From Bacillota bacterium (lineage in GTDB: Bacteria > Bacillota > Clostridia > Lachnospirales > Bianqueaceae): DNA of 7,760 nt. How positions within the stretch are numbered: the first letter of the stretch is position 1; every line of letters begins with the position of its first letter. The notes below the pieces were generated by a model, which saw only the letters and a list, made by a program, of their open reading frames with translations, was not told the origin of the DNA and did no database searches. Below, piece by piece: positions 1-6,661 of this stretch. The position numbers and the translations under genes were made by a program. The stretch is from contig JAFVHC010000316.1 of the NCBI GenBank assembly GCA_017474705.1, forward strand, positions 1 through 7,760, in the 5' to 3' direction.

Positions 1-716
1 ATGAGATCCCCCACTGGCAACAGCAGCTCGATGACCTGCCGGTCTACTGGCTGGATGAAGACGGAGGCCTGAAAGAATGGGCATGGCCCACCGTGGAGGA
101 AAACTACAATCATCGTCACGTATCCCATCATTATGATGTCTGGCCCGGCCGCGCCGTAACTCCGGAACGCGAGCCAGCTCTTGCCGAAGCGATCTGCATT
201 TCGAACCGCAAACGCGGGCAGCAGGACGACTCCGCCCATGGTATCATCCATCGGGCCTTCACTGCCGTCCGTTTGAAAGATCGCGAAGAATCAGAACAGA
301 ACCTCGGCCAGCTGATCGGCCATGGGTTCGTGCGGCGCAACCTTTCCACCGCACACTTCCCCTATCGAGGTCAGTTCCCGGATCTGCAAGGCGCTATGCC
401 CGCCCTTCTGCTGGAGATGTGCGTTTATTCCGAGCCGGGCATAGTGGAATTCCTGCCTGCGCTGCCGGATACTTTCTCAGCAGGCAAACTGCAGGGCATC
501 TGGCTCTATACCTGGGCGAAACTGCACTGCCTTACATGGGATGCAAATGGCCTGACTGCTCAGATCACCTCTGATTGGGATCAGGTCCTGACCCTGCGCA
601 TCCGCCGCCCGATCGCACGATTCCTGGTGAACGGCGAAGAGCTGCCGCTGGAAGGGGATCATGTGGAAGTCTCGTTCAAACGTGGGGAAACGAAGGAGAT
701 CCAAGTCTCTTTTTAG
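1..716 (+). CDS. GH95-family glycoside hydrolase (alpha-L-fucosidase-like), C-terminal part, 5' end outside window
   Basis: The frame is open from base 3 and stops with TAG at 714-716, giving 237 visible residues; the true start lies upstream. The GTG at 93 is internal, because coding similarity continues in front of it. Visible residues 21-50 carry a GH95 signature: DGGLKEWAWP, then NHRHVSHHYDVWPGR (compare HRHxSHLYGLxPG). Glu25 in the KEW motif matches the family's general-acid position. LPALPD at 151-156 and the following beta-rich tail are the usual end of the (alpha/alpha)6 barrel plus C-terminal beta domain. GH95 enzymes release terminal alpha-L-fucose, or in some members alpha-L-galactose, from glycans. 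Two stretches differ from the fucosidase type I recall: DDSAHGIIHR (75-84) stands where GDxGTGWSxAWK is usual, and FPDLQG (125-130) where FQIDGNFG is usual, so the substrate is uncertain. No signal peptide can be judged. The family call is strong; the specificity is inference. Confidence 0.88.
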   Translation, partial: EIPHWQQQLDDLPVYWLDEDGGLKEWAWPTVEENYNHRHVSHHYDVWPGRAVTPEREPALAEAICISNRKRGQQDDSAHGIIHRAFTAVRLKDREESEQNLGQLIGHGFVRRNLSTAHFPYRGQFPDLQGAMPALLLEMCVYSEPGIVEFLPALPDTFSAGKLQGIWLYTWAKLHCLTWDANGLTAQITSDWDQVLTLRIRRPIARFLVNGEELPLEGDHVEVSFKRGETKEIQVSF

Positions 717-734
717 AGGTCTATGGCTGAATTT

Positions 735-1025
735 CATGCCTTTTTCCATATTTCTCCCTTTATGCATGCATAAAAGAAAGCACATGGCGATCATTTTCAT
801 GCCTATACTGTAATTATTCTAAAAAGGGCAGGTATTTGCTAAGGCTTCAAGCTTCGCAAATACCTGTCCTTTTCTCTTTTTAACTCATTAGGCATGTATC
901 AAGCGTTCGCGCGTCCTTTCCAAATGCATGCCTTTTCTTCTAGAAACCTATTTATGGCATGAAATGGATCACTGTACGTTTGATGGTATACATGCCCAGT
1001 CCTTGAAATCACAAGTTCATACATG
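735..1025. repeat. Degenerate array of GGCATG / CATGCC half-sites with about 64-bp period
   Basis: Within this 290-bp non-coding stretch CATG occurs at 735, 765, 798, 893, 927, 958, 991 and 1022, with one off-phase copy at 783. The spacings are 30, 33, 95, 34, 31, 33 and 31, so all fit a step of about 32 nt. The orientations alternate. CATGCC-type half-sites start at 735, 798, about 863 (as CCTGTC), 927 and 991. GGCATG-type half-sites start at 763 (TGCATG), 827 (GGCAGG), 891, 956 and 1020 (TACATG). Each class repeats every 63-66 nt. The two half-sites missing CATG form the arms of the terminator at 822-873. The region lies between convergent genes, so a promoter role is not obvious. I do not recognise the element. 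No protein-coding gene is seen in 717-1081. Confidence 0.5.
822..881 (+). terminator. Intrinsic terminator after the GH95 gene
   Basis: An 18-bp stem pairs 822-839 with 856-873 (one G-U pair), with a 16-nt loop that can itself fold as AAGG/CTT. It is followed by a T-rich run through 881. The left arm begins with an A run, so the hairpin is nearly symmetric and could also act on the minus strand. It sits about 105 nt after the GH95 stop and is the first good terminator. Its arms, GGCAGGTAT and ATACCTGTCC, coincide with two phased positions of the 735-1025 half-site array. Confidence 0.85.
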
Positions 1026-1045
1026 ATTCTCGCTGATTTGACCTC

Positions 1046-1073
1046 AAAAAAGAGCTGCCTCATCAGGCAGCTC
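1046..1073 (-). terminator. Intrinsic terminator of ileS
   Basis: On the minus strand a perfect 9-bp stem (1073-1065 with 1060-1052, GAGCTGCCT/AGGCAGCTC) with a 4-nt loop is followed at once by six T residues (1051-1046). It lies 9 nt after the ileS stop codon, the classic position and form of a Rho-independent terminator. Confidence 0.93.
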
Positions 1074-1081
1074 CTCTATTT

Positions 1082-4000
1082 TTACAGTTTTTTCACGCCG
1101 AAAGTGACCTTCTCGCCGTTGACGTTCCACTCTTTGACGTAGAAACTGTCATCAGCCTCTGCCACTAATTCGTCAGTCAGCGTATCCGCCTGGATCGCTG
1201 CGGCATTGTCCGTCACGATCTTGGTGATCTTCTCGTTGTCACCATAGGCGAAAGCGATATGATCCATGACCTCGAAACCAGCTTCCTTACGCATGGTCTG
1301 CACTTTGCTCACGACCTCACGCACGAAGCCTTCCTCCAGCAGTTCTTCGCTGAGGTTGGTGTCCAGGACGACCGTCACTCCATTACCGGATTCCGCTACG
1401 AAACCTTCCTTCTGCGCGGTCTCGATCAGCAGATCCTCTTCCAGCAGCGAGATCTCATCATTGATCTTCAGCATGCCCGTCTCCTTGAGTTCAGCCATGG
1501 CGGCTGCACCGTCTACGGAAGACAGGGTATTGCGGATCAGCCCCAGCTGCTTGCCGAACTTAGGACCGACCGTCCGCAGATTCGGCTTGAAACTGTAGGT
1601 GATGAATCCTTCTGCATCGTCCACGAACTCTACTTTCTTGACGTTCAGTTCGTCCGCGACGGTGGCCATGCAGGCCTCATCCAGTGCGCGCGGCGCCTGA
1701 ACGTACATGGTGCCGATCGGCTGGCGGTTCTTGATGTTGGCTGTGTTGCGGGCTGCACGTCCTTCAACGACGATCTTCAGGACTTCGTCCATCTCGGCTT
1801 CCAGTTCCGGATCGATACGGGCTTCGTCTGCAACCGGATAATCACACAGATGGACGCTTTCCGGTGCGTTCTGATCCACTGAGCAGACCAGATTGCGGTA
1901 GATCTGCTCCGACATGAAGGGGATCATCGGTGCGGCCAGTTTCGCTACAGTGACCAATGCTTCGTACAGGACCAGATATGCGTCGATCTTGTCCTGCTCC
2001 ATGCCCTTTGCCCAATAACGCTCACGGCTGCGGCGCACATACCAGTTGGACAGATCGTCCACGAAACCGTCCAGGGAGGTCGCAGCTTCCACGATCCGGT
2101 AGTTCGACAGATGGTCATCGACCTTCTGGATCAATGTATTCAAACGGGACAGCAGCCACTTGTCCATCAGGCACAGATCCTCATAATCCAGGGTATACTG
2201 CGTCGGATCGAACTCGTCGATGTTGGCATACCGAACGTAGAATGCGTAGGTGTTCCACAGCGTGCCCATGAACTTGCGCTGTCCTTCCGTTACAGCTTTA
2301 TCGTAGAAACGATTCGGCAGCCACGGCGCGCTGTTGGTGTAGAAATACCAACGGATCGCATCCGCGCCATGCTTTTCCAATGCATCGAAAGGATCCACCG
2401 CGTTGCCCTTGGACTTACTCATCTTCTGGCCGTCCTCATCCAAGACCAGGCCCAGGACGATGACGTTTTCATACGGGGACTTGCCAAACAGCAGAGTACC
2501 CAGAGCCATCAGCGTGTAGAACCAGCCACGGGTCTGATCCACCGCTTCAGAAATGAAAGCAGCGGGATACTGCTGCTCGAACAGTTCCTGGTTCTCGAAG
2601 GGATAATGATGCTGCGCGAAGGGCATAGCACCGGAATCGAACCAGCAATCGATGACTTCCGGCACACGACGCATCTCACCGCCGCATTCCGGGCACTTCA
2701 GCACGATCTCATCGATGTACGGACGATGCAGTTCCACAGTCTTGGCGCGTTCGTCACCGCTTAACTCGAAGAGCATCTGACGGCTGCCGACGCACTCCTG
2801 ATGGCCGCAGCTGCATTCCCATACCGGCAGCGGCGTGCCCCAGTAACGGTTACGGGAGACCGCCCAGTCCTGGATGTTCTCCAGCCACATACCAAAACGG
2901 CCTTCACCAATGGAGCGCGGGATCCAGTTGACGGTCTTGTTGCAGGCCACCAGCTGATCCTTGACCTCGGTCATCTTGATGAACCAGGATTCGCGCGCAT
3001 AATAGATCAGCGGCGTATCGCAGCGCCAGCAGAACGGATAGTCATGCTCGAACTTCGGCGCATCGAACAGGAGACCTTCTTTTTCCAGATCGATCAAGAT
3101 CGGCTTGTCGGCATCTTTGACGAACAGACCCGCATACGGTGTCTCGGGCGTCATATGGCCTGCACCGTCGACGAACTGCACGAAGGGCAGATCATACTTA
3201 CGGCCGACCTTGGCATCGTCTTCACCGAAAGCCGGTGCGATATGGACGATACCGGTACCATCGGACATGGTGACATAATCGTCGCAGGTCACATAATGCG
3301 CCTTTTTACGCTGCTTCGCAGCCGCGTCTGCGGTACACTGCCACAGCGGCTCATACTCTTTATACTCCAGATCTGTACCCACATAGGATTCCAGGATCTC
3401 GAAACCGACCTCGCCCAGCACGGTCTCCAGCAGGGCCTTGGCCATGTAATAGGTGTATCCGTCACCGGCTTTGACCTTGCAATAGGTCTCCTCCGGATTG
3501 ACGCACAGTGCCAGGTTGGAAGGCAGGGTCCATGGCGTGGTGGTCCATGCCAGGAAATACGCGTCCTCGCCCTTTACTTTGAAGCGGACGACGGCGGAGC
3601 GTTCCTTGACGGCTTTGTACCCCTGCGCGACTTCATGAGAAGAAAGCGGGGTGCCGCAGCGCGGGCAGTAGGGAACGATCTTGAAACCCTTGTACAGCAG
3701 TTTCTTGTTCCAGATCTGGTTCAGTGCCCACCACTCGGACTCGATATAATCATCATGATAGGTAACGTAGGGATCGTCCATGTCCGCCCAGAAACCGACG
3801 GTCTCGGAGAAATCCTCCCACATGCCTTTATACTTCCAAACGGACTCCTTGCACTTGTCGATGAACGGCGCCAGTCCATACTTTTCGATCTGGTCTTTGC
3901 CATCCAGGCCAAGCAGCTTTTCCACTTCCAGTTCGACCGGAAGGCCGTGGGTATCCCAACCTGCTTTACGCGGGACATAATTGCCCTTCATCGTCTGGTA

Positions 4001-4210
4001 GCGCGGGATCATGTCCTTGATGACACGGGTCAGCACATGGCCGATGTGCGGTTTGCCATTGGCCGTTGGCGGCCCATCATAAAATGTGTAAGTCGAGCCG
4101 TTTTTCCGCTGCTCCATGCTGCGCTCAAAGATACGGTTCTTTTTCCAGAAATCCCGTACTTCGTGCTCGCGTTCGACGAACTTCATGTCCGCGGATACTT
4201 TCTTGTACAT
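1082..4210 (-). CDS. ileS: Isoleucyl-tRNA synthetase, type 2 (eukaryote-like, about 1040 residues)
   Basis: This class I aminoacyl-tRNA synthetase charges tRNA-Ile with isoleucine in the cytoplasm. The 1042-residue length fits the IleS2 class; IleS1 is nearer 930. Residues 46-59 read GPPTANGKPHIGHV with the HIGH signature at 55-58. KMSKS is at 596-600. The CP1 editing domain shows TTTPWTLPSN (223-232) and GTGIVHIAPAFGEDD (318-332). Cysteine pairs occur at CPRC (182-185), CWRC (394-397), CSCGHQEC (466-473) and CPEC (506-509). WAVSRNRYWGTPLP is at 449-462. The anticodon-binding domain starts near 680 (SNWYVRRSRERYW at 721-733). The last 190 or so residues resemble the DUF5915-type tail of IleS2 enzymes. 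The start is fixed by AGGAGGAG at 4215-4222, 4 nt before ATG. The gene has its own promoter and a T-box leader, and ends at a strong terminator. IleS2 enzymes as a class are poorly inhibited by mupirocin; that this one is resistant is inference. Confidence 0.98.
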   Translation of the reverse strand: MYKKVSADMKFVEREHEVRDFWKKNRIFERSMEQRKNGSTYTFYDGPPTANGKPHIGHVLTRVIKDMIPRYQTMKGNYVPRKAGWDTHGLPVELEVEKLLGLDGKDQIEKYGLAPFIDKCKESVWKYKGMWEDFSETVGFWADMDDPYVTYHDDYIESEWWALNQIWNKKLLYKGFKIVPYCPRCGTPLSSHEVAQGYKAVKERSAVVRFKVKGEDAYFLAWTTTPWTLPSNLALCVNPEETYCKVKAGDGYTYYMAKALLETVLGEVGFEILESYVGTDLEYKEYEPLWQCTADAAAKQRKKAHYVTCDDYVTMSDGTGIVHIAPAFGEDDAKVGRKYDLPFVQFVDGAGHMTPETPYAGLFVKDADKPILIDLEKEGLLFDAPKFEHDYPFCWRCDTPLIYYARESWFIKMTEVKDQLVACNKTVNWIPRSIGEGRFGMWLENIQDWAVSRNRYWGTPLPVWECSCGHQECVGSRQMLFELSGDERAKTVELHRPYIDEIVLKCPECGGEMRRVPEVIDCWFDSGAMPFAQHHYPFENQELFEQQYPAAFISEAVDQTRGWFYTLMALGTLLFGKSPYENVIVLGLVLDEDGQKMSKSKGNAVDPFDALEKHGADAIRWYFYTNSAPWLPNRFYDKAVTEGQRKFMGTLWNTYAFYVRYANIDEFDPTQYTLDYEDLCLMDKWLLSRLNTLIQKVDDHLSNYRIVEAATSLDGFVDDLSNWYVRRSRERYWAKGMEQDKIDAYLVLYEALVTVAKLAAPMIPFMSEQIYRNLVCSVDQNAPESVHLCDYPVADEARIDPELEAEMDEVLKIVVEGRAARNTANIKNRQPIGTMYVQAPRALDEACMATVADELNVKKVEFVDDAEGFITYSFKPNLRTVGPKFGKQLGLIRNTLSSVDGAAAMAELKETGMLKINDEISLLEEDLLIETAQKEGFVAESGNGVTVVLDTNLSEELLEEGFVREVVSKVQTMRKEAGFEVMDHIAFAYGDNEKITKIVTDNAAAIQADTLTDELVAEADDSFYVKEWNVNGEKVTFGVKKL

Positions 4211-4233
4211 CTTTCTCCTCCTAAATCACTTAC

Positions 4234-4272
4234 AAAATATAAAATCCCTGCAAGGCTCACACCCTGCAGGGA
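4234..4272 (-). terminator. Regulated terminator of the ileS T-box
   Basis: On the minus strand TCCCTGCA (4272-4265) pairs with TGCAGGGA (4252-4245) across a 12-nt loop, and a TTTTATATTTTG run follows. The first arm overlaps the segment that would pair with the T-box core, so terminator and antiterminator exclude each other. It ends about 24 nt before the ileS start codon. Confidence 0.88.
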
Positions 4273-4509
4273 CGTATGATACGCGGTACCACCCTGATTG
4301 AATCCTTAAAGATTCCACTCTTTTGATCTCTATCAAGACCTTTGCCTGTAACGGGGCTTCCGCAGTTCCTTACTATGGTTTCGGGAACTGAACTCCGAAG
4401 GGATCCGTCCATCCTCGTACCGAAAGCCTCGCACCAAAACAGCTTCTCTCTGAACAGTATGATGGGGATGCACGTGGAGATGACTCTCCGCTTCTTCCAT
4501 GTCTGTAAC
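4234..4509 (-). promoter_or_regulatory. T-box riboswitch leader of ileS (tRNA-Ile sensing)
   Basis: The invariant T-box sequence AGGGTGGTACCGCG lies at 4295-4282. Its TGGT bulge can pair with the ACCA end of tRNA-Ile. Just upstream is a Stem III hairpin (GAATC/GATTC) preceded by GAGTGGAA. A 7-bp Stem II candidate pairs CAGTTCC with GGAACTG (about 4386-4360). Stem I features are the AGAGAG loop-E-like strand (4451-4446) and GGTGCGAG (4435-4428). The best specifier candidate is ATC at 4404-4402, an isoleucine codon in the expected place on the 3' side of Stem I, but I did not draw a complete Stem I fold. Uncharged tRNA-Ile should stabilise the antiterminator, in which AGGGT pairs with the CGTCCCT segment, and so allow transcription into ileS. 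The T-box identity is certain; the specifier position is likely. Confidence 0.95.
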
Positions 4510-4515
4510 AAAGGT

Positions 4516-4544
4516 ATTTTACCAAGGAATCCCCTGTTTGTCAA
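4516..4544 (-). promoter_or_regulatory. Sigma-A promoter of ileS
   Basis: On the minus strand a perfect TTGACA (-35, 4544-4539) is followed by a 17-nt spacer and TAAAAT (-10, 4521-4516). TGG directly before the -10 box gives an extended -10. The predicted start of transcription is near 4509, which gives a leader of about 300 nt that includes the whole T-box. The -35 box begins 15 nt after the end of the lipoprotein gene. Confidence 0.9.
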
Positions 4545-4559
4545 CAGACTTTTCCTTCA

Positions 4560-6608
4560 TCAGCTGATCCGGACCGGTACGCTAACGGTGGAATACTCGT
4601 TCTGAAGCTCCGCCACCAGGAAGATGCTGCCATCGTTCGCTATGAAGAACTGGTCTCCTTCGTCGATCCGGGCTTCAAGCGAGGCTTTCAGCGTCTCTTT
4701 ATAGGAGGGATATTCGTTGTCATCCACATCCTTGTCGCTCTTATCCCAACGCTCCAGGTCTCCGTACTGACGCTCCAGTTCCTTCATGGCCGCCGTGATG
4801 ATCTCCTTCTTGCTCAGGCCGATCACCTCTCCCAATTTGACGCGCTTGCCGGTCTTAGCATCATATGTACGCAGATCCAAAACACGTCCGCCGCCTTCGG
4901 ACATGTACCAGAAGTACTCTTCCAGTTTGGCAGTGCTCACATACTTGCCGTACTGCCCGACGGTCAGATACTGATCATGATAGACCAGACCATCAGCTAC
5001 CATCTTATCGAACTCTTCCTCATCCGTGACGAAGGCAGGCACCTCCTCGGCCAGCGCCTTGTTCAGCTTATCTACTTTCTTCTCGGAAGATTCCAACGTC
5101 AGGACTTCCGCGGACACGTCGACCCCATATGTCTTAATGTCTTTTTTCGAGATCTTCATGACCTTTTTGCTGTATTCCTTGACGAATTTCTTGGTAAGGT
5201 CCTTCTTCTCGATCTTGATGGTGTAGTCCGGCACAGCAGGTGCTTTCAGCGGGCCACCGTGCAGACCGCTCTTATCCACGACCACGATCTCGATGCCCTC
5301 GCCGCCTTCGCCGACGGCTTCTGTGAAGAGAAGCTCGGCTTCTTTCATCTCCGGCTCTTCTTCAAGCACTTCCAGACCGCCGTCCCGTGCGACCATGTAG
5401 TAATTCTGACTGGGATCTTCTTCACCATATGTGGCGCTGATCCCGAGGATCAGGCCGCCCTCACCTTCCACGGTGCGGATCTCCAGTTTGCGGTCAAGCA
5501 TATGCCCCTCGATCTGATCCTGCAGATTTGCGAACATCTCCAGATCATAGGGCAGTTTCTCCTGATAAGTCAGTTCGAAGGACTGCTCCTGCACCAGTTC
5601 AACAGCGCCGTCACGTACCGTGTACAAGCCCACCGTGAGGATACGTTCGACATTGGTGACGACTTCTTCTTTGTCCTTAGTCGTCTCCGTATTCTTCAGG
5701 CTGCGTACGACCAGCATTTCCTCTTCGCCGTCCAGGTCGACGTCCCGGTAGCATACGGTATAGAGCCCGTCTTCGGTCAGTCCGGAGTCCGAAGGATCCG
5801 GCAGCAGCACGGATTCCGTCTGATATTCCGGGATCAGACCCATTTCGGGGATCAAAGTATCTTTCAGATACGCTTCATACAGTGTATGCACATCCCCGGG
5901 TTCCGGTTCTGGTTCCGGTTCTGGTTCCGGTTCTGGCTCTGGTTCGGGCTCAGGCTCAGGCTCTGGCTCTGGTTCAGGCTCTGGTTCGGGTTCGGGCTCT
6001 GGTTCGGAAGACTCATCTTCCTTGGAGGAATCCTCGTCTTCTTTGGAGGAGTCTTCGTCTTCCTTTGAAGACTCATCATCTTTTTTGGAGGAGTCATCCT
6101 TTTTGGAAGAATCATCCTTTTTGGAAGAATCGTCTTTCTTTGAAGAGTCGTCTTTCTTGGAGGAATCGTCTTTCTTTGAAGAGTCGTCTTTCTTGGAAGA
6201 ATCGTCCTTCTTGGAGGAATCGTCCTTCTTGGATTCCTCTTCCTTCTTCAAAGAGTCATCCTTTTTTGAGGATTCTTCCTCCTTCTTGGAAGACTCTTCT
6301 TCTTTCTTGCTGAAATCGTCGTCGATGCTGCCTTCTGCTTCAGATTCCTCGATCCTGGCTTGGCCTTCCTTCTTCTTCCTGCTGTCTTCCGAGTTCTCGT
6401 TGCGGGAGTTTTCCTTCTTTTGGCCGGAAGACTCATCCTCTTCTTTTTGATCCTGTTTCGACTCTTCCTTCTTATCATCTTCCTGAGAAGATTCCTGGTT
6501 CCAGGGGTTCGTATCATCTTCGGTCATGTCCATCTCATACTTACTGCATCCGCTCGCAGCGATCATCATGACCAAAAGCGCAGTCAGGATCCAAATCCAG
6601 CGTTTCAT
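4560..6608 (-). CDS. Large lipoprotein with SSKKDD and (EP)18 tracts and a DUF3298-like C-terminus
   Basis: The 682-residue protein has a lipoprotein signal peptide: MKRW, a hydrophobic stretch 5-18 and lipobox ASGC with Cys21 as the lipidation site, so it should be anchored outside the cytoplasmic membrane. Residues 22-201 are low-complexity Ser/Lys/Glu/Asp, including nine KKDD blocks joined by SS (127-178). Residues 202-237 are 18 Glu-Pro pairs, likely a stiff extended spacer. The globular part (238-682) contains DVDLDGEEE (289-297), like the DxDGDGxxE motif of many Bacillota lipoproteins, which can bind calcium. Near the end YFWYMSEGGGRV (565-576) with YDAKTGK (582-588) and a NDGSIFLV strand resemble the layout of DUF3298 (RsiV/PdaC type); this is a by-eye match only. 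ATG 6608 is chosen over an in-frame GTG at 6626 because it has AAAGGAG 8 nt upstream and gives a proper signal peptide. No terminator separates the gene from the ileS promoter. The function is unknown; a wall-spanning sensor or surface protein is a guess. Confidence 0.9.
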   Translation of the reverse strand: MKRWIWILTALLVMMIAASGCSKYEMDMTEDDTNPWNQESSQEDDKKEESKQDQKEEDESSGQKKENSRNENSEDSRKKKEGQARIEESEAEGSIDDDFSKKEEESSKKEEESSKKDDSLKKEEESKKDDSSKKDDSSKKDDSSKKDDSSKKDDSSKKDDSSKKDDSSKKDDSSKKDDESSKEDEDSSKEDEDSSKEDESSEPEPEPEPEPEPEPEPEPEPEPEPEPEPEPEPEPEPGDVHTLYEAYLKDTLIPEMGLIPEYQTESVLLPDPSDSGLTEDGLYTVCYRDVDLDGEEEMLVVRSLKNTETTKDKEEVVTNVERILTVGLYTVRDGAVELVQEQSFELTYQEKLPYDLEMFANLQDQIEGHMLDRKLEIRTVEGEGGLILGISATYGEEDPSQNYYMVARDGGLEVLEEEPEMKEAELLFTEAVGEGGEGIEIVVVDKSGLHGGPLKAPAVPDYTIKIEKKDLTKKFVKEYSKKVMKISKKDIKTYGVDVSAEVLTLESSEKKVDKLNKALAEEVPAFVTDEEEFDKMVADGLVYHDQYLTVGQYGKYVSTAKLEEYFWYMSEGGGRVLDLRTYDAKTGKRVKLGEVIGLSKKEIITAAMKELERQYGDLERWDKSDKDVDDNEYPSYKETLKASLEARIDEGDQFFIANDGSIFLVAELQNEYSTVSVPVRIS
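5898..6005 (-). repeat. Hexanucleotide repeat encoding (Glu-Pro)18
   Basis: Eighteen tandem 6-bp units encode 18 Glu-Pro pairs, residues 202-237 of the lipoprotein. Codon choice varies between copies (GAA/GAG; CCG, CCA and other CCN codons), so the DNA copies have diverged while the peptide stayed exact. This suggests selection on the peptide. The tract can still slip during replication and is a likely site of length variation between strains. Confidence 0.95.
6075..6230 (-). repeat. 18-bp tandem repeat encoding (SSKKDD)n
   Basis: Nine KKDD blocks spaced by SS follow each other with an exact 18-nt period (lipoprotein residues 127-178). They are flanked by related blocks: KKEEESS upstream and SSKEDED downstream. 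Serine codons alternate among TCC, TCT and TCA, and lysine between AAG and AAA, so copies are not identical in DNA. The net charge of each block is about zero, which makes the tract a polyampholyte. Confidence 0.93.
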
Positions 6609-6616
6609 ACCGTCAA

Positions 6617-6623
6617 CTCCTTT
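6617..6623 (-). promoter_or_regulatory. Ribosome binding site that fixes the lipoprotein start
   Basis: AAAGGAG on the minus strand lies 8 nt before ATG at 6608. The alternative GTG at 6626 overlaps this site and has no good ribosome binding site of its own; it would also put six extra residues (start-KGVDG) in front of the signal peptide. Confidence 0.85.
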
Positions 6624-6640
6624 CACAAACCTTCGTGAGA

Positions 6641-6654
6641 CCGCGGAAGCGCGG
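6641..6654. other. Small GC-rich hairpin in the lipoprotein leader
   Basis: CCGCG (6641-6645) pairs with CGCGG (6650-6654) around a 4-nt loop, about 17 nt upstream of the ribosome binding site. No T run follows on either strand, so it is not an intrinsic terminator. It could slow ribosome loading or protect the mRNA 5' region, but no role is shown. Confidence 0.4.
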
Positions 6655-6661
6655 CCATTGT

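Noticed and set aside
93..716. GH95 fragment starting at GTG 93
   Set aside because: Family-like sequence (DGGLKEWAWP) continues upstream in the same frame to the window edge, so 93 is an internal valine codon.
2801..4279. Long plus-strand open frame (492 codons) opposite ileS
   Set aside because: It is an antisense shadow of the strongly supported ileS gene; its translation shows no recognisable domain and it runs through the T-box terminator.
4257..4544. Minus-strand 95-codon open frame in front of ileS
   Set aside because: It lies wholly in the promoter and T-box leader, whose conserved RNA elements explain the sequence.
4540..4555. CTGTT-GACA-AACAG hairpin as lipoprotein terminator
   Set aside because: The stem is only 5 bp and A/T-rich, no T run follows, and it overlaps the ileS -35 box.
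4977..6313. Plus-strand open frames opposite the lipoprotein, including a Phe/Trp/Arg-rich one and Glu/Ser-rich ones
   Set aside because: They are antisense readings of the low-complexity SSKKDD and EP tracts; composition comes from the repeats, and there is no ribosome binding site or promoter.
6608..6626. GTG 6626 as lipoprotein start
   Set aside because: It overlaps the AAAGGAG site that serves ATG 6608 and would weaken the signal peptide.
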